From Paracoccaceae bacterium (GTDB taxonomy: Bacteria; Pseudomonadota; Alphaproteobacteria; Rhodobacterales; Rhodobacteraceae): DNA of 64,000 nt. Numbering within the stretch: the first letter of the stretch is position 1; the number at the start of each line of letters is the position of its first letter. Made by a program: the position numbers and the translations under genes. This document shows positions 52,990 through 61,700 of the stretch, one piece after another. The notes beneath the pieces are model-generated. The model worked only from the letters and a program-made list of their open reading frames with translations. It did not search any database and had not been told where the DNA came from. The stretch covers positions 1 to 64,000 of the forward strand of contig QWDA01000005.1 of the NCBI GenBank assembly GCA_003605175.1, read 5' to 3'.

Positions 52990-54777
52990 TCAGGTGCTCT
53001 TGACGTAGCTTCCTGGCGCCGGTTCGATGGATTTGTACCTGCCGCGCGTCGCCGGTTTCCGCGCCGGGACCATGCGGTCGTCCTGCGCCTCGAGCCACGA
53101 CGCCCAATGCGGCCACCACGAACCCTCGTGCTGCGCGGCCACCTCCAGGAATCCTTCCGGCGTCGACGGGTAGCGTGCGGCGGTGCGGTAGCCGTATTTC
53201 GGCCGCTCCGCCGGCGGGTTGATCACCCCCGCGATATGGCCCGATCCGCCGAGGACGAATTCCACCTCGCCGCCGAAGATCTGCGTCGCCGGGTAGACGG
53301 ATTTCCAGGGCGCGATGTGATCGTCGATGGTGGCCAGCACGAAACAGGGGGTCTCGATCTTGCCGATATCGAGCTTGAGCCCGTCCATCTCCAGCCCGCC
53401 CGGCGTGCGGAGCCGGTTCTGGAGGTAGATCTCTTCGAGATACCACAGGAGCATAGCGGCCGGCAGCCGGGTGGAATCCGAGTTCCAGAACAGCAGGTCG
53501 AAGGCACGCGGCTTCGCGCCCTTCAGGTAGTTCGCCTCGTAGAACGACCAGATGAGGTCGCGCTCCCGGAGCATCGAGAACATGTCCTGGAGGTGGTGCG
53601 ATTCCAGGTAGCCCTTGTCCTTCATGTGGTCTCGCAGGACCTGGAGCCGGTGATCGTCGACGAAAACGCCGATTTCGCCCACATCCTCGAAGTCGACCAT
53701 CGTCGCCAGCGTCGTCGCCGAGGCGATCCTGTCGTCGCCCTTCGCGGCCAGCCAGGCCAGCATGGCGGTCACGAGGATGCCGCCGATGCAGAAGCCGAGG
53801 ACATTCGCCTTCTTTTCGCCGGTGATCTCGCGGATCGCGTCGAGCGCCGCGAGCGGTCCGAGCTTCATGTAGGAGGTGAAGTCCATCTCGGCGTGTTCCT
53901 GGGCGGGATTGACCCAGGAGATCACGAAGACGGAATGGCCGCGTTCCAGCATGTAGCGCACCAGGCTGTTCTTGGGCCGCATGTCGAGGATGTAGAACTT
54001 GTTGATCCAGGCGGGCACCAGGAGGAGCGGGAGCGCGTGCTGTTCCCCGCTGCGGGGGTGGTACTGGATCAGTTGAATCAGTTCGTTCTGGAACACCACC
54101 TCGCCCTCGGTGGTGGCGAGGTCGCGGCCCACTTCGAAGGCCTGGCGGTCATTGGTCGCGATCGCCAGCCGCCCCTCGCCGCGCTCGAGATCGTCGAGCA
54201 GGTTCTCGAGCCCGTCGAGCAGGCTTTCGCCCGACGTGTCCATCAGCTTCTTCCGCGCGGCGGCGTTGGTGGCGAGGTAGTTCGAAGGCGCGAGCGCGCT
54301 CATCATCTGGCGGGTATAGAAGGCCACGCGCATGTGGTCCTTCGAACCCGAGTCGAGCCCGTCCAGGAGGTCGTTCGTGGCCTCCTCGAAGGCCAGGAAG
54401 ACGTCGCGATAGGTCCGCGCCACCGGGTCCTTCTCCCAGTTCGGGTCGGAAAATCGCCGGTCTCCGGGCTTCTTCGGCGCTGCGTCCTCGGCGGGCGGGG
54501 TCAGCATTGCGGCCCAGGCATCGAGAAGGCCCTTGCCGGCCTTAATCTGCGCCTCGAACAGGCTTGCCGGATCGGCCATCACCTCGGCCCAGAAGGTGCC
54601 GTAGGCGCGTGACAGGGTGGCGGCATCCATCAGCGAGAATTCCGACCCGGTCGCCTTCCGGACCGCGAGGTTCTGCAGCTGCGCCGATGCGGCGAGCGCG
54701 CGCTGCGTCAGGCCGAGGAGCCGCCCCCCGGTTTCAAGGATGTCTTCGGGCGTGGCGACTTCGGTTGTCTGGTTCAT
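52990..54777 (-). CDS. phaC: Class I polyhydroxyalkanoate synthase (595 aa)
   Basis: PhaC polymerises (R)-3-hydroxyacyl-CoA into PHA granules. The N-terminal domain is helical. The catalytic alpha/beta-hydrolase domain carries the lipase-box-like GFCIGG with nucleophile C330, D486 in the ATIDDHIAPW stretch and H514 in GGSGHIAGVIN, matching the Cys-Asp-His triad of class I synthases. FYEANYLKGAKPRAFDLLFW is also typical. I start at the ATG at 54777 (GAGGGG eight bases upstream). A thiolase gene lies upstream on the same strand; a reductase (phaB), phasin and depolymerase are not in the window. Confidence 0.94.
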   Translation of the reverse strand: MNQTTEVATPEDILETGGRLLGLTQRALAASAQLQNLAVRKATGSEFSLMDAATLSRAYGTFWAEVMADPASLFEAQIKAGKGLLDAWAAMLTPPAEDAAPKKPGDRRFSDPNWEKDPVARTYRDVFLAFEEATNDLLDGLDSGSKDHMRVAFYTRQMMSALAPSNYLATNAAARKKLMDTSGESLLDGLENLLDDLERGEGRLAIATNDRQAFEVGRDLATTEGEVVFQNELIQLIQYHPRSGEQHALPLLLVPAWINKFYILDMRPKNSLVRYMLERGHSVFVISWVNPAQEHAEMDFTSYMKLGPLAALDAIREITGEKKANVLGFCIGGILVTAMLAWLAAKGDDRIASATTLATMVDFEDVGEIGVFVDDHRLQVLRDHMKDKGYLESHHLQDMFSMLRERDLIWSFYEANYLKGAKPRAFDLLFWNSDSTRLPAAMLLWYLEEIYLQNRLRTPGGLEMDGLKLDIGKIETPCFVLATIDDHIAPWKSVYPATQIFGGEVEFVLGGSGHIAGVINPPAERPKYGYRTAARYPSTPEGFLEVAAQHEGSWWPHWASWLEAQDDRMVPARKPATRGRYKSIEPAPGSYVKST

Positions 54778-54859
54778 GCGAAATACCCCTCTGCGCGCGA
54801 CGATCCCACGATCCCGGCAATCGGCCAAGCCCTCCTTTGGGCAGAGAGCCGGCCTTGCG

Positions 54860-56041
54860 CTACAACCGCTCGAAGGCGAGCGCGATGCCCTGGCCGCCGC
54901 CGATGCACATGGTCACGAGACCGTGCCGGCCGCCCGTGCGTTCCAGTTCGTAGAGGCACTTGATCGCCAGGATCGCCCCGGTCGCGCCCACCGGATGGCC
55001 GAGCGCGATGGCGCCGCCATTGGGGTTCACCTTCGCCGGGTCGAGCCCGAGCCCGGCGCTCACCGCGCAGGCCTGCGCGGCGAAGGCCTCGTTCGATTCG
55101 ATCACGTCGAACGCGTCGGCGCCCATTCCGAGCCGATCGAGGAGCTTCGTCACTGCCGGGACCGGGCCGATGCCCATCACGTCGTGGCGCACCCCGGCAT
55201 GGGCATAGCCCATCAGCCGCGCGCGGGGCTTCAGCCCGGCGGCCTCGGCGGCATCGGCGGTGGCCAGGACCAGCGCCGCCGCGCCGTCATTGATCCCGCT
55301 GGCGTTTCCGGCAGTCACCGTCCCGTCCTTCCGGAAGGCGGGCCGGAGCCCGGCAAGCGACTCCATGGTGGTGCCGGCCTTGGGGTGCTCGTCGGTGTCG
55401 AAGGCCCTGGTCTCGCGGCGGACTTTGACTTCCACCGGCAGGATCTGGCTCCTGAAATGCCCCGCCGCGATTGCCGCGACCGCGCGGCGCTGGCTCTCGA
55501 CGGCGAATGCGTCCTGGGTCTCGCGGGTGATCCCGTGCTCGGCGGCGACATTCTCCGCGGTGATCCCCATATGGCCGACGCCGAACGGGTCGTTCAGCGC
55601 GCCGAGCATCATGTCGGTCATCGCGAGGTCGCCCATCCTGGCGCCGGCGCGGATGGCTTGGGTGGAATGGGGCGCGCGCGACATGCTTTCGGCGCCGCCC
55701 GCGAGTGCGAACTCGGCATCGCCCAGCATCAGGTGTTGCGCGGCCGAAACGATCGCCTGCGCCCCGGAGCCGCAAAGCCGGTTCACCGTAAGAGCCGGCG
55801 TTTCCTCGGGAACTTCCGCCTCGACCGCCGCGACCCGCGCCATGTACATGTCGCGCGGTTCGGTGTTGATGACGTGGCCGTAGACCACATGCCCGACCTG
55901 ATCCGGAGCGACGCCCGACCGGGCCATCGCCTCCCTGGCCACCGCGGCGGCGAGTGCGGTGGGCGGCATTCCGGCCAGAGATCCGCCGAAGCCGCCGATG
56001 GCGGTGCGCGCGCCGTCGAGAATCACCACGTCTTTCGCCAT
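54860..56041 (-). CDS. phaA: Acetyl-CoA C-acetyltransferase (393 aa)
   Basis: This thiolase condenses two acetyl-CoA to acetoacetyl-CoA or runs in reverse. The N-terminus is [16 protein letters not shown], the nucleophile Cys lies in [12 protein letters not shown], and the C-terminal catalytic His and Cys lie in [15 protein letters not shown] and [15 protein letters not shown]. The length of 393 residues fits. GGAGGAAGCC precedes the ATG at 56041. It stands directly upstream of phaC on the same strand, so a PHA role is probable, although thiolases also serve fatty acid and ketone metabolism. Confidence 0.9.
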   Translation of the reverse strand: MAKDVVILDGARTAIGGFGGSLAGMPPTALAAAVAREAMARSGVAPDQVGHVVYGHVINTEPRDMYMARVAAVEAEVPEETPALTVNRLCGSGAQAIVSAAQHLMLGDAEFALAGGAESMSRAPHSTQAIRAGARMGDLAMTDMMLGALNDPFGVGHMGITAENVAAEHGITRETQDAFAVESQRRAVAAIAAGHFRSQILPVEVKVRRETRAFDTDEHPKAGTTMESLAGLRPAFRKDGTVTAGNASGINDGAAALVLATADAAEAAGLKPRARLMGYAHAGVRHDVMGIGPVPAVTKLLDRLGMGADAFDVIESNEAFAAQACAVSAGLGLDPAKVNPNGGAIALGHPVGATGAILAIKCLYELERTGGRHGLVTMCIGGGQGIALAFERL

Positions 56042-56122
56042 CCGGGCTTCCTCCCTCACCTTCGGGCCGCATGATGGCTTGTCTGCAACCGGGCGTCCAC
56101 CGGGACGCGCCGGGGACGGGCG

Positions 56123-56557
56123 TCAGTGAGCGGCGACGGCGAGATCGCGCAGCACATGCGCTTCGAGTTCCATCTCGGCGATCCGGTGCTTCACCACGTC
56201 GCCGATGGAGATCATACCCGCCAGGACGCCGCCTTCGACCACTGGAAGATGGCGTATCCGGTTTTCCGTCATGCGGCGCGCAATGAGTGTGAGGCTGTCG
56301 CCGGGCGCGCAGGTGATGACGCCGGGCGACATGATCGCCTCGACCGCCACCCCGGGCGCATCCGCGCCGTGCTCGGCCAGGCAGCCAACCACGTCGCGCT
56401 CGGAGACGATACCGTTCAACTTTTGCCCGTCCACGCTGACCACGAAGGCACCGACCCGTGCCGCGCGAAGCCGGTGGACAAGCGTGCCCACGGTCTCGGT
56501 CGGGCGCACGGTCATCACCTTGTCGCCCTTGAGTTTTAGGATATCACGGACTTTCAT
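56123..56557 (-). CDS. CBS-pair domain protein (144 aa)
   Basis: The protein is two CBS domains and little else: MKVRDILKLKG, VMTVRPTETVGTLVHRLRA, NGIVSERDVVGCLAEHG, then IMSPGVITCAPGDSLTLIARRMTENRIRHLPV and AGMISIGDVVKHRI. A short helix follows. Such proteins bind adenine nucleotides or NAD-type ligands and act as energy sensors. GGAGG seven bases upstream fixes the ATG at 56557. The thiolase starts about 80 bases further on, so the two may share a transcript. Confidence 0.88.
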   Translation of the reverse strand: MKVRDILKLKGDKVMTVRPTETVGTLVHRLRAARVGAFVVSVDGQKLNGIVSERDVVGCLAEHGADAPGVAVEAIMSPGVITCAPGDSLTLIARRMTENRIRHLPVVEGGVLAGMISIGDVVKHRIAEMELEAHVLRDLAVAAH

Positions 56558-56784
56558 GACTGGCCTCCTTGCCAACGCGCGCAGGCGCACGCGGCGGAAG
56601 CCGGCGGCCGACCCGCCGCACTCTCCCAGCGTAGCAGAAGGCCGGCCGGGCGAAAAGCGGAAGACATCGGCCGGATCCCGCGTTTCCGACAGGGGGCGCT
56701 TCACCCCGGGCACGGATCGCGTATGAGTGGGCGCGCGAGTCGGTCCTGTCCGACTCGTCCCGAGAAGCGACGCCGGTGCCGACA

Positions 56785-58068
56785 ATGACCGTTTCCCCAG
56801 ACAAGAACTCGGATCGCCTGCTCCAGCGGATGATGACGTTGCATCCGAAGATCATCGATCTGACCCTCGACCGGGTCTGGCGGCTGCTGGCGGTGCTCGA
56901 TCATCCCGAGAGGCGGCTCCCGCCGGTGATTCATGTCGCCGGAACCAACGGCAAGGGCTCGACGCTGGCGATGCTGCGGGCGGGGGTCGAGGGGGCCGGG
57001 CAGGCGGCGCATGTCTATACCTCGCCGCATCTGGTGCGGTTCCACGAGCGGGTGCGGCTGGCCGGGACGCTGATCTCGGAGGCGGCGCTCGCCGAGGTGC
57101 TCGACGAATGTCTCGCGGCGAACGGCACCGACCCGATCACCTATTTCGAGATCACGACGGTTGCCGCGCTCCTCGGGTTCTCGCGGGTGCCGGCCGACTG
57201 GACGCTTCTGGAGACCGGTCTTGGCGGCCGGCTCGACGCGACCAATGTGGTCGAGGTGCCGGCGATGACGGCGATCACGCCGATCGACCTCGACCACCAG
57301 CAGTATCTGGGCGAGACCCTGGCCGAGATCGCGCAGGAGAAGGCCGGGATCATGAAGCCGGGCGTGCTTTGCGTGGTGGGCCCACAATTGCCCGAGGCAC
57401 TCGAGGCGCTCGAGGACCATGCCGAGCGGGTGCGGGCGCCGCTCCATGTCCATGGCCGCGACTGGCTGGTCTGGGAAGAGCGCGGCCGAATGGTGTTCCA
57501 GGACCAGACCGGGCTCCTGGACCTGCCGCTTCCGGCCCTGCGCGGCGAGCACCAGATCGGCAATGCCGGGCTGGCGCTGGCGGTGCTCAGGAAGCTGGGC
57601 TTCGGAGCCGATGCCTGCGAGGCTGCCGTGACCCGGGCCGAATGGCCGGCCCGGATGCAGCGCCTGTCCGAAGGGCGCCTGGCCGCCCTTGCCGGCGGTG
57701 CCGAGCTCTGGCTCGACGGCGGGCACAACCCGGCGGCGGGCCGTGCGCTGGCCTCGGCCATGGCCGATCTGCCGGCGAAGCCGCTGCACCTCATCTGCGG
57801 CATGCTGAAGACCAAGGACGTGGGCGGGTTCATGACGCCGCTGGCCGGGATCGCCGAGACGCTGCGCGCGGTGGCGATTCCGGGTGAGGACGCGACGCTG
57901 ACAGCGGAGGAGACGGCTGCGGCCGCGCGCGCGGCCGGGCTCGGGGCCAGTGTCTCCGGCGGCGTCGCCGAGGCGATCCGCGCCATCGCCGGGGAAGCGC
58001 CCGGCGCGCGTATCATGATCTGCGGCTCGCTCTACCTCGCCGGCCATGTCCTGCGCGAGAACGGCTGA
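56785..58068 (+). CDS. folC: Folylpolyglutamate/dihydrofolate synthase (427 aa)
   Basis: FolC adds glutamate to dihydropteroate and to folates. The P-loop is VAGTNGKGSTLAMLRAGVEG, followed by the ligase core: HVYTSPHLVRFHERVRLAGT, LLETGLGGRLDATNVV, TPIDLDHQQYLGETLAEIA and MKPGVLCVVGPQLPEALEAL. The C-terminal Rossmann-like domain has LDGGHNPAAGRALASAM and HLICGMLKTKDVGGF, the conserved ADP-binding and activation region. The ATG at 56785 is preferred over a GTG three codons before it. Divergent from the CBS gene. Confidence 0.95.
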   Translation: MTVSPDKNSDRLLQRMMTLHPKIIDLTLDRVWRLLAVLDHPERRLPPVIHVAGTNGKGSTLAMLRAGVEGAGQAAHVYTSPHLVRFHERVRLAGTLISEAALAEVLDECLAANGTDPITYFEITTVAALLGFSRVPADWTLLETGLGGRLDATNVVEVPAMTAITPIDLDHQQYLGETLAEIAQEKAGIMKPGVLCVVGPQLPEALEALEDHAERVRAPLHVHGRDWLVWEERGRMVFQDQTGLLDLPLPALRGEHQIGNAGLALAVLRKLGFGADACEAAVTRAEWPARMQRLSEGRLAALAGGAELWLDGGHNPAAGRALASAMADLPAKPLHLICGMLKTKDVGGFMTPLAGIAETLRAVAIPGEDATLTAEETAAAARAAGLGASVSGGVAEAIRAIAGEAPGARIMICGSLYLAGHVLRENG

Positions 58069-58191
58069 TCGGGCCTCGCGCGCTCATCCCACGGGGGAAG
58101 TCCCATCGCCGGGGCCGGGCGCCCACCGCCTGCAGGGCCGCGGCAGCGGCCCGGAGGGCCAGAAGGAATGCGCCGAAGGCGTGCCTTTGGA

Positions 58192-59277
58192 TCAGCCTTC
58201 CCTGCCCCAGCCCTCGCCCTGCATTTCGCGGAGCCGGCTGGCGGTGCGCTCGAATTCGAAGCTGCCCTCGCCCTCGAGATAGAGCCGTTCGGGGATGTCG
58301 GCCGCCGACATGATCAGCCGCACCTTCGCCTCGTAGAGCGCGTCGATCAGCGTCACGAAGCGCTTGGCCTCGTTGTAGTTCTCGCTCGACAGGAGCGGCA
58401 CGTCCTCGAGGATCAGCACCCGGACCGCCTCGGCGATGGCGAGGTAGTCCGCCGGCCCCAGCGGTCGCGCGCAGAGCTCCCAGAACGAGGCGCGGCCGAC
58501 GCCGTTGCGGTATTGCGTCACCTCGACCGTCCGGCCCTTCACGTTCAGAGCCAGGGTCCGGTGCCGCCGGCCGCCGGTGAGGGTGTTCCAGATCTCCGAG
58601 ATCGCCTGCCGCGCCCCGGCATCCGCGGGCTGGAAATAGACCTGCGTTCCGCCCAGCTTGGTCTGCCGGTAGTCGGTGGGTGATGACAGTTCGTGAACCT
58701 GCAGGTGCTTCTCCAGAAGCCCGATGAACGGCAGGAAGAGCTGACGGTTCAGCCCGTCCTTGTAGAGATCCTGCGGCACCCGGTTCGAGGTGGTCACCAC
58801 CGTTACGCCCGCCGCGAACAGCTTCTCGAAAAGCCGCCCCACGATCATCGCGTCGGCGATGTCGGCGATCTGCATCTCGTCGAACGAAAGGAGCCGCAGC
58901 CGGTCGGAGATGTCCTTTGCCACGGGAAGGATGGCGTCGTCGACGCCGGTCTTGCGGGCCTCGTGCAGCCCGGCCTGCACTTCCTGCATGAAGCGGTGGA
59001 AATGCACGCGCCGCTTGCCTTCGATGCCCACATGGGCGTGGAACAGGTCCATCAGCATCGACTTGCCGCGCCCCACGCCGCCCCAGATGTAGAGGCCCCG
59101 GACCGGTTCGGGCGGTTTGGCGAAGAGCCCGCGGAGGCCGCCCTGGCGCGCGGGTTGCGCTTCGAGCGCGGTGCGGATCCGTTCCAGTTCCGGAAGCACG
59201 GCGAGTTGCACCGGATCGGCGGTCAGCCGCTCTTCGCCGGCGAGGCGGGTGTAGATCTCCGTAAGGGTCTCGCTCAT
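58192..59277 (-). CDS. zapE: Cell division ATPase ZapE (361 aa)
   Basis: ZapE is an AFG1-like AAA+ ATPase that interacts with FtsZ and promotes constriction. YIWGGVGRGKSMLMDLFHAHV is the Walker A region, LLSFDEMQIADIADAMI the Walker B and TSNRVPQDLYKDGLNR the sensor 1 region, with FWELCARPLGPADYLAIA and AKRFVTLIDALYEAKVRL typical of the C-terminal half. Length is normal. It is convergent with folC and divergent from the RiPP precursor gene. Confidence 0.93.
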   Translation of the reverse strand: MSETLTEIYTRLAGEERLTADPVQLAVLPELERIRTALEAQPARQGGLRGLFAKPPEPVRGLYIWGGVGRGKSMLMDLFHAHVGIEGKRRVHFHRFMQEVQAGLHEARKTGVDDAILPVAKDISDRLRLLSFDEMQIADIADAMIVGRLFEKLFAAGVTVVTTSNRVPQDLYKDGLNRQLFLPFIGLLEKHLQVHELSSPTDYRQTKLGGTQVYFQPADAGARQAISEIWNTLTGGRRHRTLALNVKGRTVEVTQYRNGVGRASFWELCARPLGPADYLAIAEAVRVLILEDVPLLSSENYNEAKRFVTLIDALYEAKVRLIMSAADIPERLYLEGEGSFEFERTASRLREMQGEGWGREG

Positions 59278-59488
59278 GCGCCTTCCTTACGCGTGACCGC
59301 TGCCAGCGGAAAGTCCGCAGGTCGGGAAACGGCGCGACTCGCCTCAGGGGTGAAGGGCGGGGCGGTGAACATATCGGTTCAGCGAAGCCGCGATACTTGC
59401 ACGCCAAGGCCGCGGAAGCAGGATCTGGGGTGGAGCGCCTGAAAAAGCGGCAGTCGGCCGACACTTGCGCAGGGACAATAGTTAACGC

Positions 59489-59517
59489 TTGAGTTGAGGG
59501 CCGATCGCAAATATGAA
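59489..59517 (+). promoter_or_regulatory. Predicted promoter of the RiPP precursor
   Basis: TTGAGT (59489-59494) and TATGAA (59512-59517) are 17 bases apart, a plausible sigma-70 pair in an otherwise GC-rich spacer. Transcription from here would leave a leader of about 30 bases before the GTG at 59553, which has GGGGAG at 59539-59544. Confidence 0.4.
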
Positions 59518-59552
59518 TCAGGGGCAAGTAGACATGATGGGGAGAATTGACA

Positions 59553-59669
59553 GTGAAAAAGATTTATGAAGCGCCGGCGCTGCGTGCACATGGCAAGGTG
59601 GAATCGGTGACGAAGTTCTATTGGAGCTGGACGAAAATTGCTCCGTGGTGTGACCCGAGCTACTCGTAA
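59553..59669 (+). CDS. RiPP precursor with lasso-type leader (38 aa)
   Basis: This small gene has a GTG start with GGGGAG eight bases upstream. The leader (residues 1-21) fits the lasso leader rule Y-x2-P-x-L-x3-G-x5-T-x exactly: Y5, P8, L10, G14, T20, K21. Cleavage after K21, by analogy, gives the core FYWSWTKIAPWCDPSYS: 17 residues with three Trp, one Cys and a C-terminal Ser. Lasso cores need an Asp or Glu at positions 7-9 as ring acceptor; here these are K, I and A. The RRE, protease and kinase genes downstream show the peptide is processed, and the kinase may phosphorylate the C-terminal Ser. The mature product is probably not a lasso. Confidence 0.8.
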   Translation: MKKIYEAPALRAHGKVESVTKFYWSWTKIAPWCDPSYS

Positions 59670-59715
59670 GTCCTTGGCAAGTCGGCCATGAGCCGACTGC
59701 CTGCGCCATAGAGGG

Positions 59716-59740
59716 AGCCCGGTCAAGTCCGGGCTTTCTT
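59716..59740 (+). terminator. Attenuating terminator between precursor and processing genes
   Basis: AGCCCGG (59716-59722) pairs perfectly with CCGGGCT (59729-59735) around a six-base loop and is followed by TTCTT. It lies 46 bases after the precursor stop and 100 bases before the RRE gene, where a partial terminator would let the short precursor mRNA outnumber the enzyme mRNA, as is common in RiPP clusters. Confidence 0.75.
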
Positions 59741-59839
59741 GCGTTCGCGGATTCGCGGGAGTGCGCAGTTACGCGTTCCGGAGCAGTTCCCTGACTGACT
59801 GGAATGCTAGCGAATTACCTCCGGTCAGAGGCAGATATC

Positions 59840-60130
59840 ATGTCAACCGATACGCTCTATGTGGCGAGCAGTGATGTCGTGGATTGCGACATCGGTGGTG
59901 ATCGCGCGCTTCTCAACATGCAGGACAACACGTATTTCACGTTGAACGCCACTGCATCCGAGATCTGGATTGCATTGTCGCAGCCGAAATCCATTGGTGA
60001 TCTGGTCGACTTGATCACCGAGCGTTTCGAGGTCTCCGTCGAGGAGTGCCGTCCGGATGTGGAGCATCTGGTGAGTGAGATGGTTGCCGCAGGCATCGTG
60101 GGCAACGCGACGCCGATCGCGAGCTCTTGA
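59840..60130 (+). CDS. PqqD-like RRE protein, lasso B1 type (96 aa)
   Basis: The protein is a stand-alone RiPP recognition element. DRALLNMQDNTYFTLNATA and SEIWIALSQPKSIGDLVDLI correspond to the beta-strand/helix core that grips the leader Tyr-Pro-Leu in B1 proteins, and ITERFEVSVEECRPDVEHLV completes the winged-helix-like fold. The ATG at 59840 follows an AGAGG site; the frame is open to 59804. Its stop shares one base with the protease ATG. It should bind the leader of the 38-residue peptide and present it to the B2 protease. Confidence 0.87.
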   Translation: MSTDTLYVASSDVVDCDIGGDRALLNMQDNTYFTLNATASEIWIALSQPKSIGDLVDLITERFEVSVEECRPDVEHLVSEMVAAGIVGNATPIASS

Positions 60131-60564
60131 TGCGCCGATTGCGCTGGGCGGGCATCTATGGCCTCAGTTTCCTGGTCATCGTTCTGGTGCGGCTTGGGCT
60201 GTGGATCACGACCTATCAGCGGGTTCGCGCATTCCTGGTACGATCCTGCCCGTCGAGCCCTCAGCCTGAGCGCGAAGTGACCGTTCAGCGTATCGTTCAT
60301 GCGGTCGAGCGCATGGCCCGCAAGGTGCCGGATGCGAGCTGCCTGACCCAATCGATATCGGCCCAGGCCCTGCTGTCGTGGAAAGGGATTCCGACGACCA
60401 TTTCCCTGGGGCTGAGGAAGGTTGCCTCCGGCGATAGCCTGGATGCGCATGCCTGGCTGACCTGGAACGGCCATGTGGTTCTTCAGGGTGATGAAGAGGC
60501 GCTTGAGGCTTTCAAGAGGATTCTCGACTTGCCCACGCCGGCAAAGTCGTTCGCCGCGTCGTGA
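60130..60564 (+). CDS. Lasso B2-type transglutaminase-fold leader protease (144 aa)
   Basis: The protein begins with a hydrophobic helix (about residues 8-28, typical of B2 proteins), then VPDASCLTQSISAQALLSW with the catalytic C71 and SLDAHAWLTWNGHVV with H107, the Cys-His core of the B2 cysteine protease family that removes the leader peptide. The ATG at 60130 shares a base with the RRE stop. The motif order and spacing are intact, so it is probably active. Nothing resembling the ATP-dependent cyclase (asparagine-synthetase fold) follows, which is unusual for such a pair. Confidence 0.87.
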   Translation: MRRLRWAGIYGLSFLVIVLVRLGLWITTYQRVRAFLVRSCPSSPQPEREVTVQRIVHAVERMARKVPDASCLTQSISAQALLSWKGIPTTISLGLRKVASGDSLDAHAWLTWNGHVVLQGDEEALEAFKRILDLPTPAKSFAAS

Positions 60565-60692
60565 CCGACTGGAGCGATTGCAAACGAAGTCTGGCGAACC
60601 GCGAAACGGCGGAGGCAACGCCCGGGCGCGCATTTCGAGATGTGTGACGATCCTTTCGGATTCGCGCGCGCAGAACAGCCTCGGGGGGCACG

Positions 60693-61652
60693 ATGACCAT
60701 GCAAGGGCACCATGCCGGTGTGAAGGCGCAATGCTACTACACGGCCTTCGGGTTGACGCTCGCCTCGGATTTCAGGTTCGACGCGCTGGCCGAGATCGCG
60801 CCGCCGGCGAACGGCGCCGATCTGAGTGTCCTGCGGAGCCGGGGGATTGTCCGCGCCAGCCATGCCGGGGATCCTTTCTTCGAGATCTCGCCCGACCGGC
60901 AATACCTGCACTGGCGGACGGTCGGTGCGTTCCTGATCCGGGATCCGGCGACCGTTCTGGTGGACCCGCATGAAGGGGTCTCGGATCACCTGGTCTCCCA
61001 GGCGTTTCTGGGTCTCGTGTTCTCGCTGGTGCTGGAACGTCACGGCATCTTGAGCCTTCACGCGGGCGCCGTGGAGGTCGGCGGGAAGGCGCTGGTCTTT
61101 CTGGGCGACAAGGGGGCCGGCAAGTCCACCACGACCGGTGCGCTCGTGGCGCGGGGCCACGCTCTCGTGACAGACGATCTCGTTGCGGTGGCGGGCGCCG
61201 CCGAGGCCGACGCGCCGCCGCTCGTCCAGCCGGGATTCCCCAGCATGAAGCTCTGGCCGGATTCCATCGCCGCGCTGGGACTGCCCGATCAGGACGACGA
61301 CCGGCTGGTGCATCCGACGATATCCAAGCGGCAGAAGCGCATGGCGACGTCCATGGCGCAGGTTCCGGTGCCGCTTGGAGCGCTGTTCCAGCTGCGTCGC
61401 ACGCGCGAGGCCGCGGCGCCGGTGGCGCGGCGTCTTGCGCCGCACATTGCCCTGCAGGCCGTACTGCGTTTCACCTTCATGGCGCGTTATGGCGAGACTC
61501 GGCTCGGGCCCAGCCATCTGGCCCTGCACATGCGGCGCTGCGGCGGGATCGTCGCGCGGGTTCCCGTCTACGATCTGGAGATTCCCGAGGATATGTCGCG
61601 CCTGCCCGAACTGGCGCAGGTCGTGGAGAATGCCATCGACCGCAACCGATAG
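60693..61652 (+). CDS. HPr kinase-like peptide kinase (319 aa)
   Basis: The N-terminal 100 residues are variable. The C-terminal kinase core has ILSLHAGAVEVGGKALVFLG, Walker A GDKGAGKST at residues 138-146 and HALVTDDLVAV (D161/D162), as in HprK-like enzymes that accompany PqqD and B2 genes. In paeninodin-type lasso clusters such a kinase phosphorylates the C-terminal Ser of the precursor; here the precursor ends in Ser. HprK-related kinases also occur in polysaccharide loci without peptides, so a different target is possible. GGGGGG lies just upstream of the ATG. Confidence 0.8.
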   Translation: MTMQGHHAGVKAQCYYTAFGLTLASDFRFDALAEIAPPANGADLSVLRSRGIVRASHAGDPFFEISPDRQYLHWRTVGAFLIRDPATVLVDPHEGVSDHLVSQAFLGLVFSLVLERHGILSLHAGAVEVGGKALVFLGDKGAGKSTTTGALVARGHALVTDDLVAVAGAAEADAPPLVQPGFPSMKLWPDSIAALGLPDQDDDRLVHPTISKRQKRMATSMAQVPVPLGALFQLRRTREAAAPVARRLAPHIALQAVLRFTFMARYGETRLGPSHLALHMRRCGGIVARVPVYDLEIPEDMSRLPELAQVVENAIDRNR

Positions 61653-61700
61653 GCGCCGGCAGCATTCGGCATCAACGCGGCTTGTACCGGGCGCCGCTGC

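Noticed and set aside
59553-61652. Calling the RiPP locus an ordinary lasso peptide cluster
   Set aside because: The leader, RRE and protease fit, but no cyclase gene is present in the window and the predicted core has no Asp or Glu at positions 7-9.
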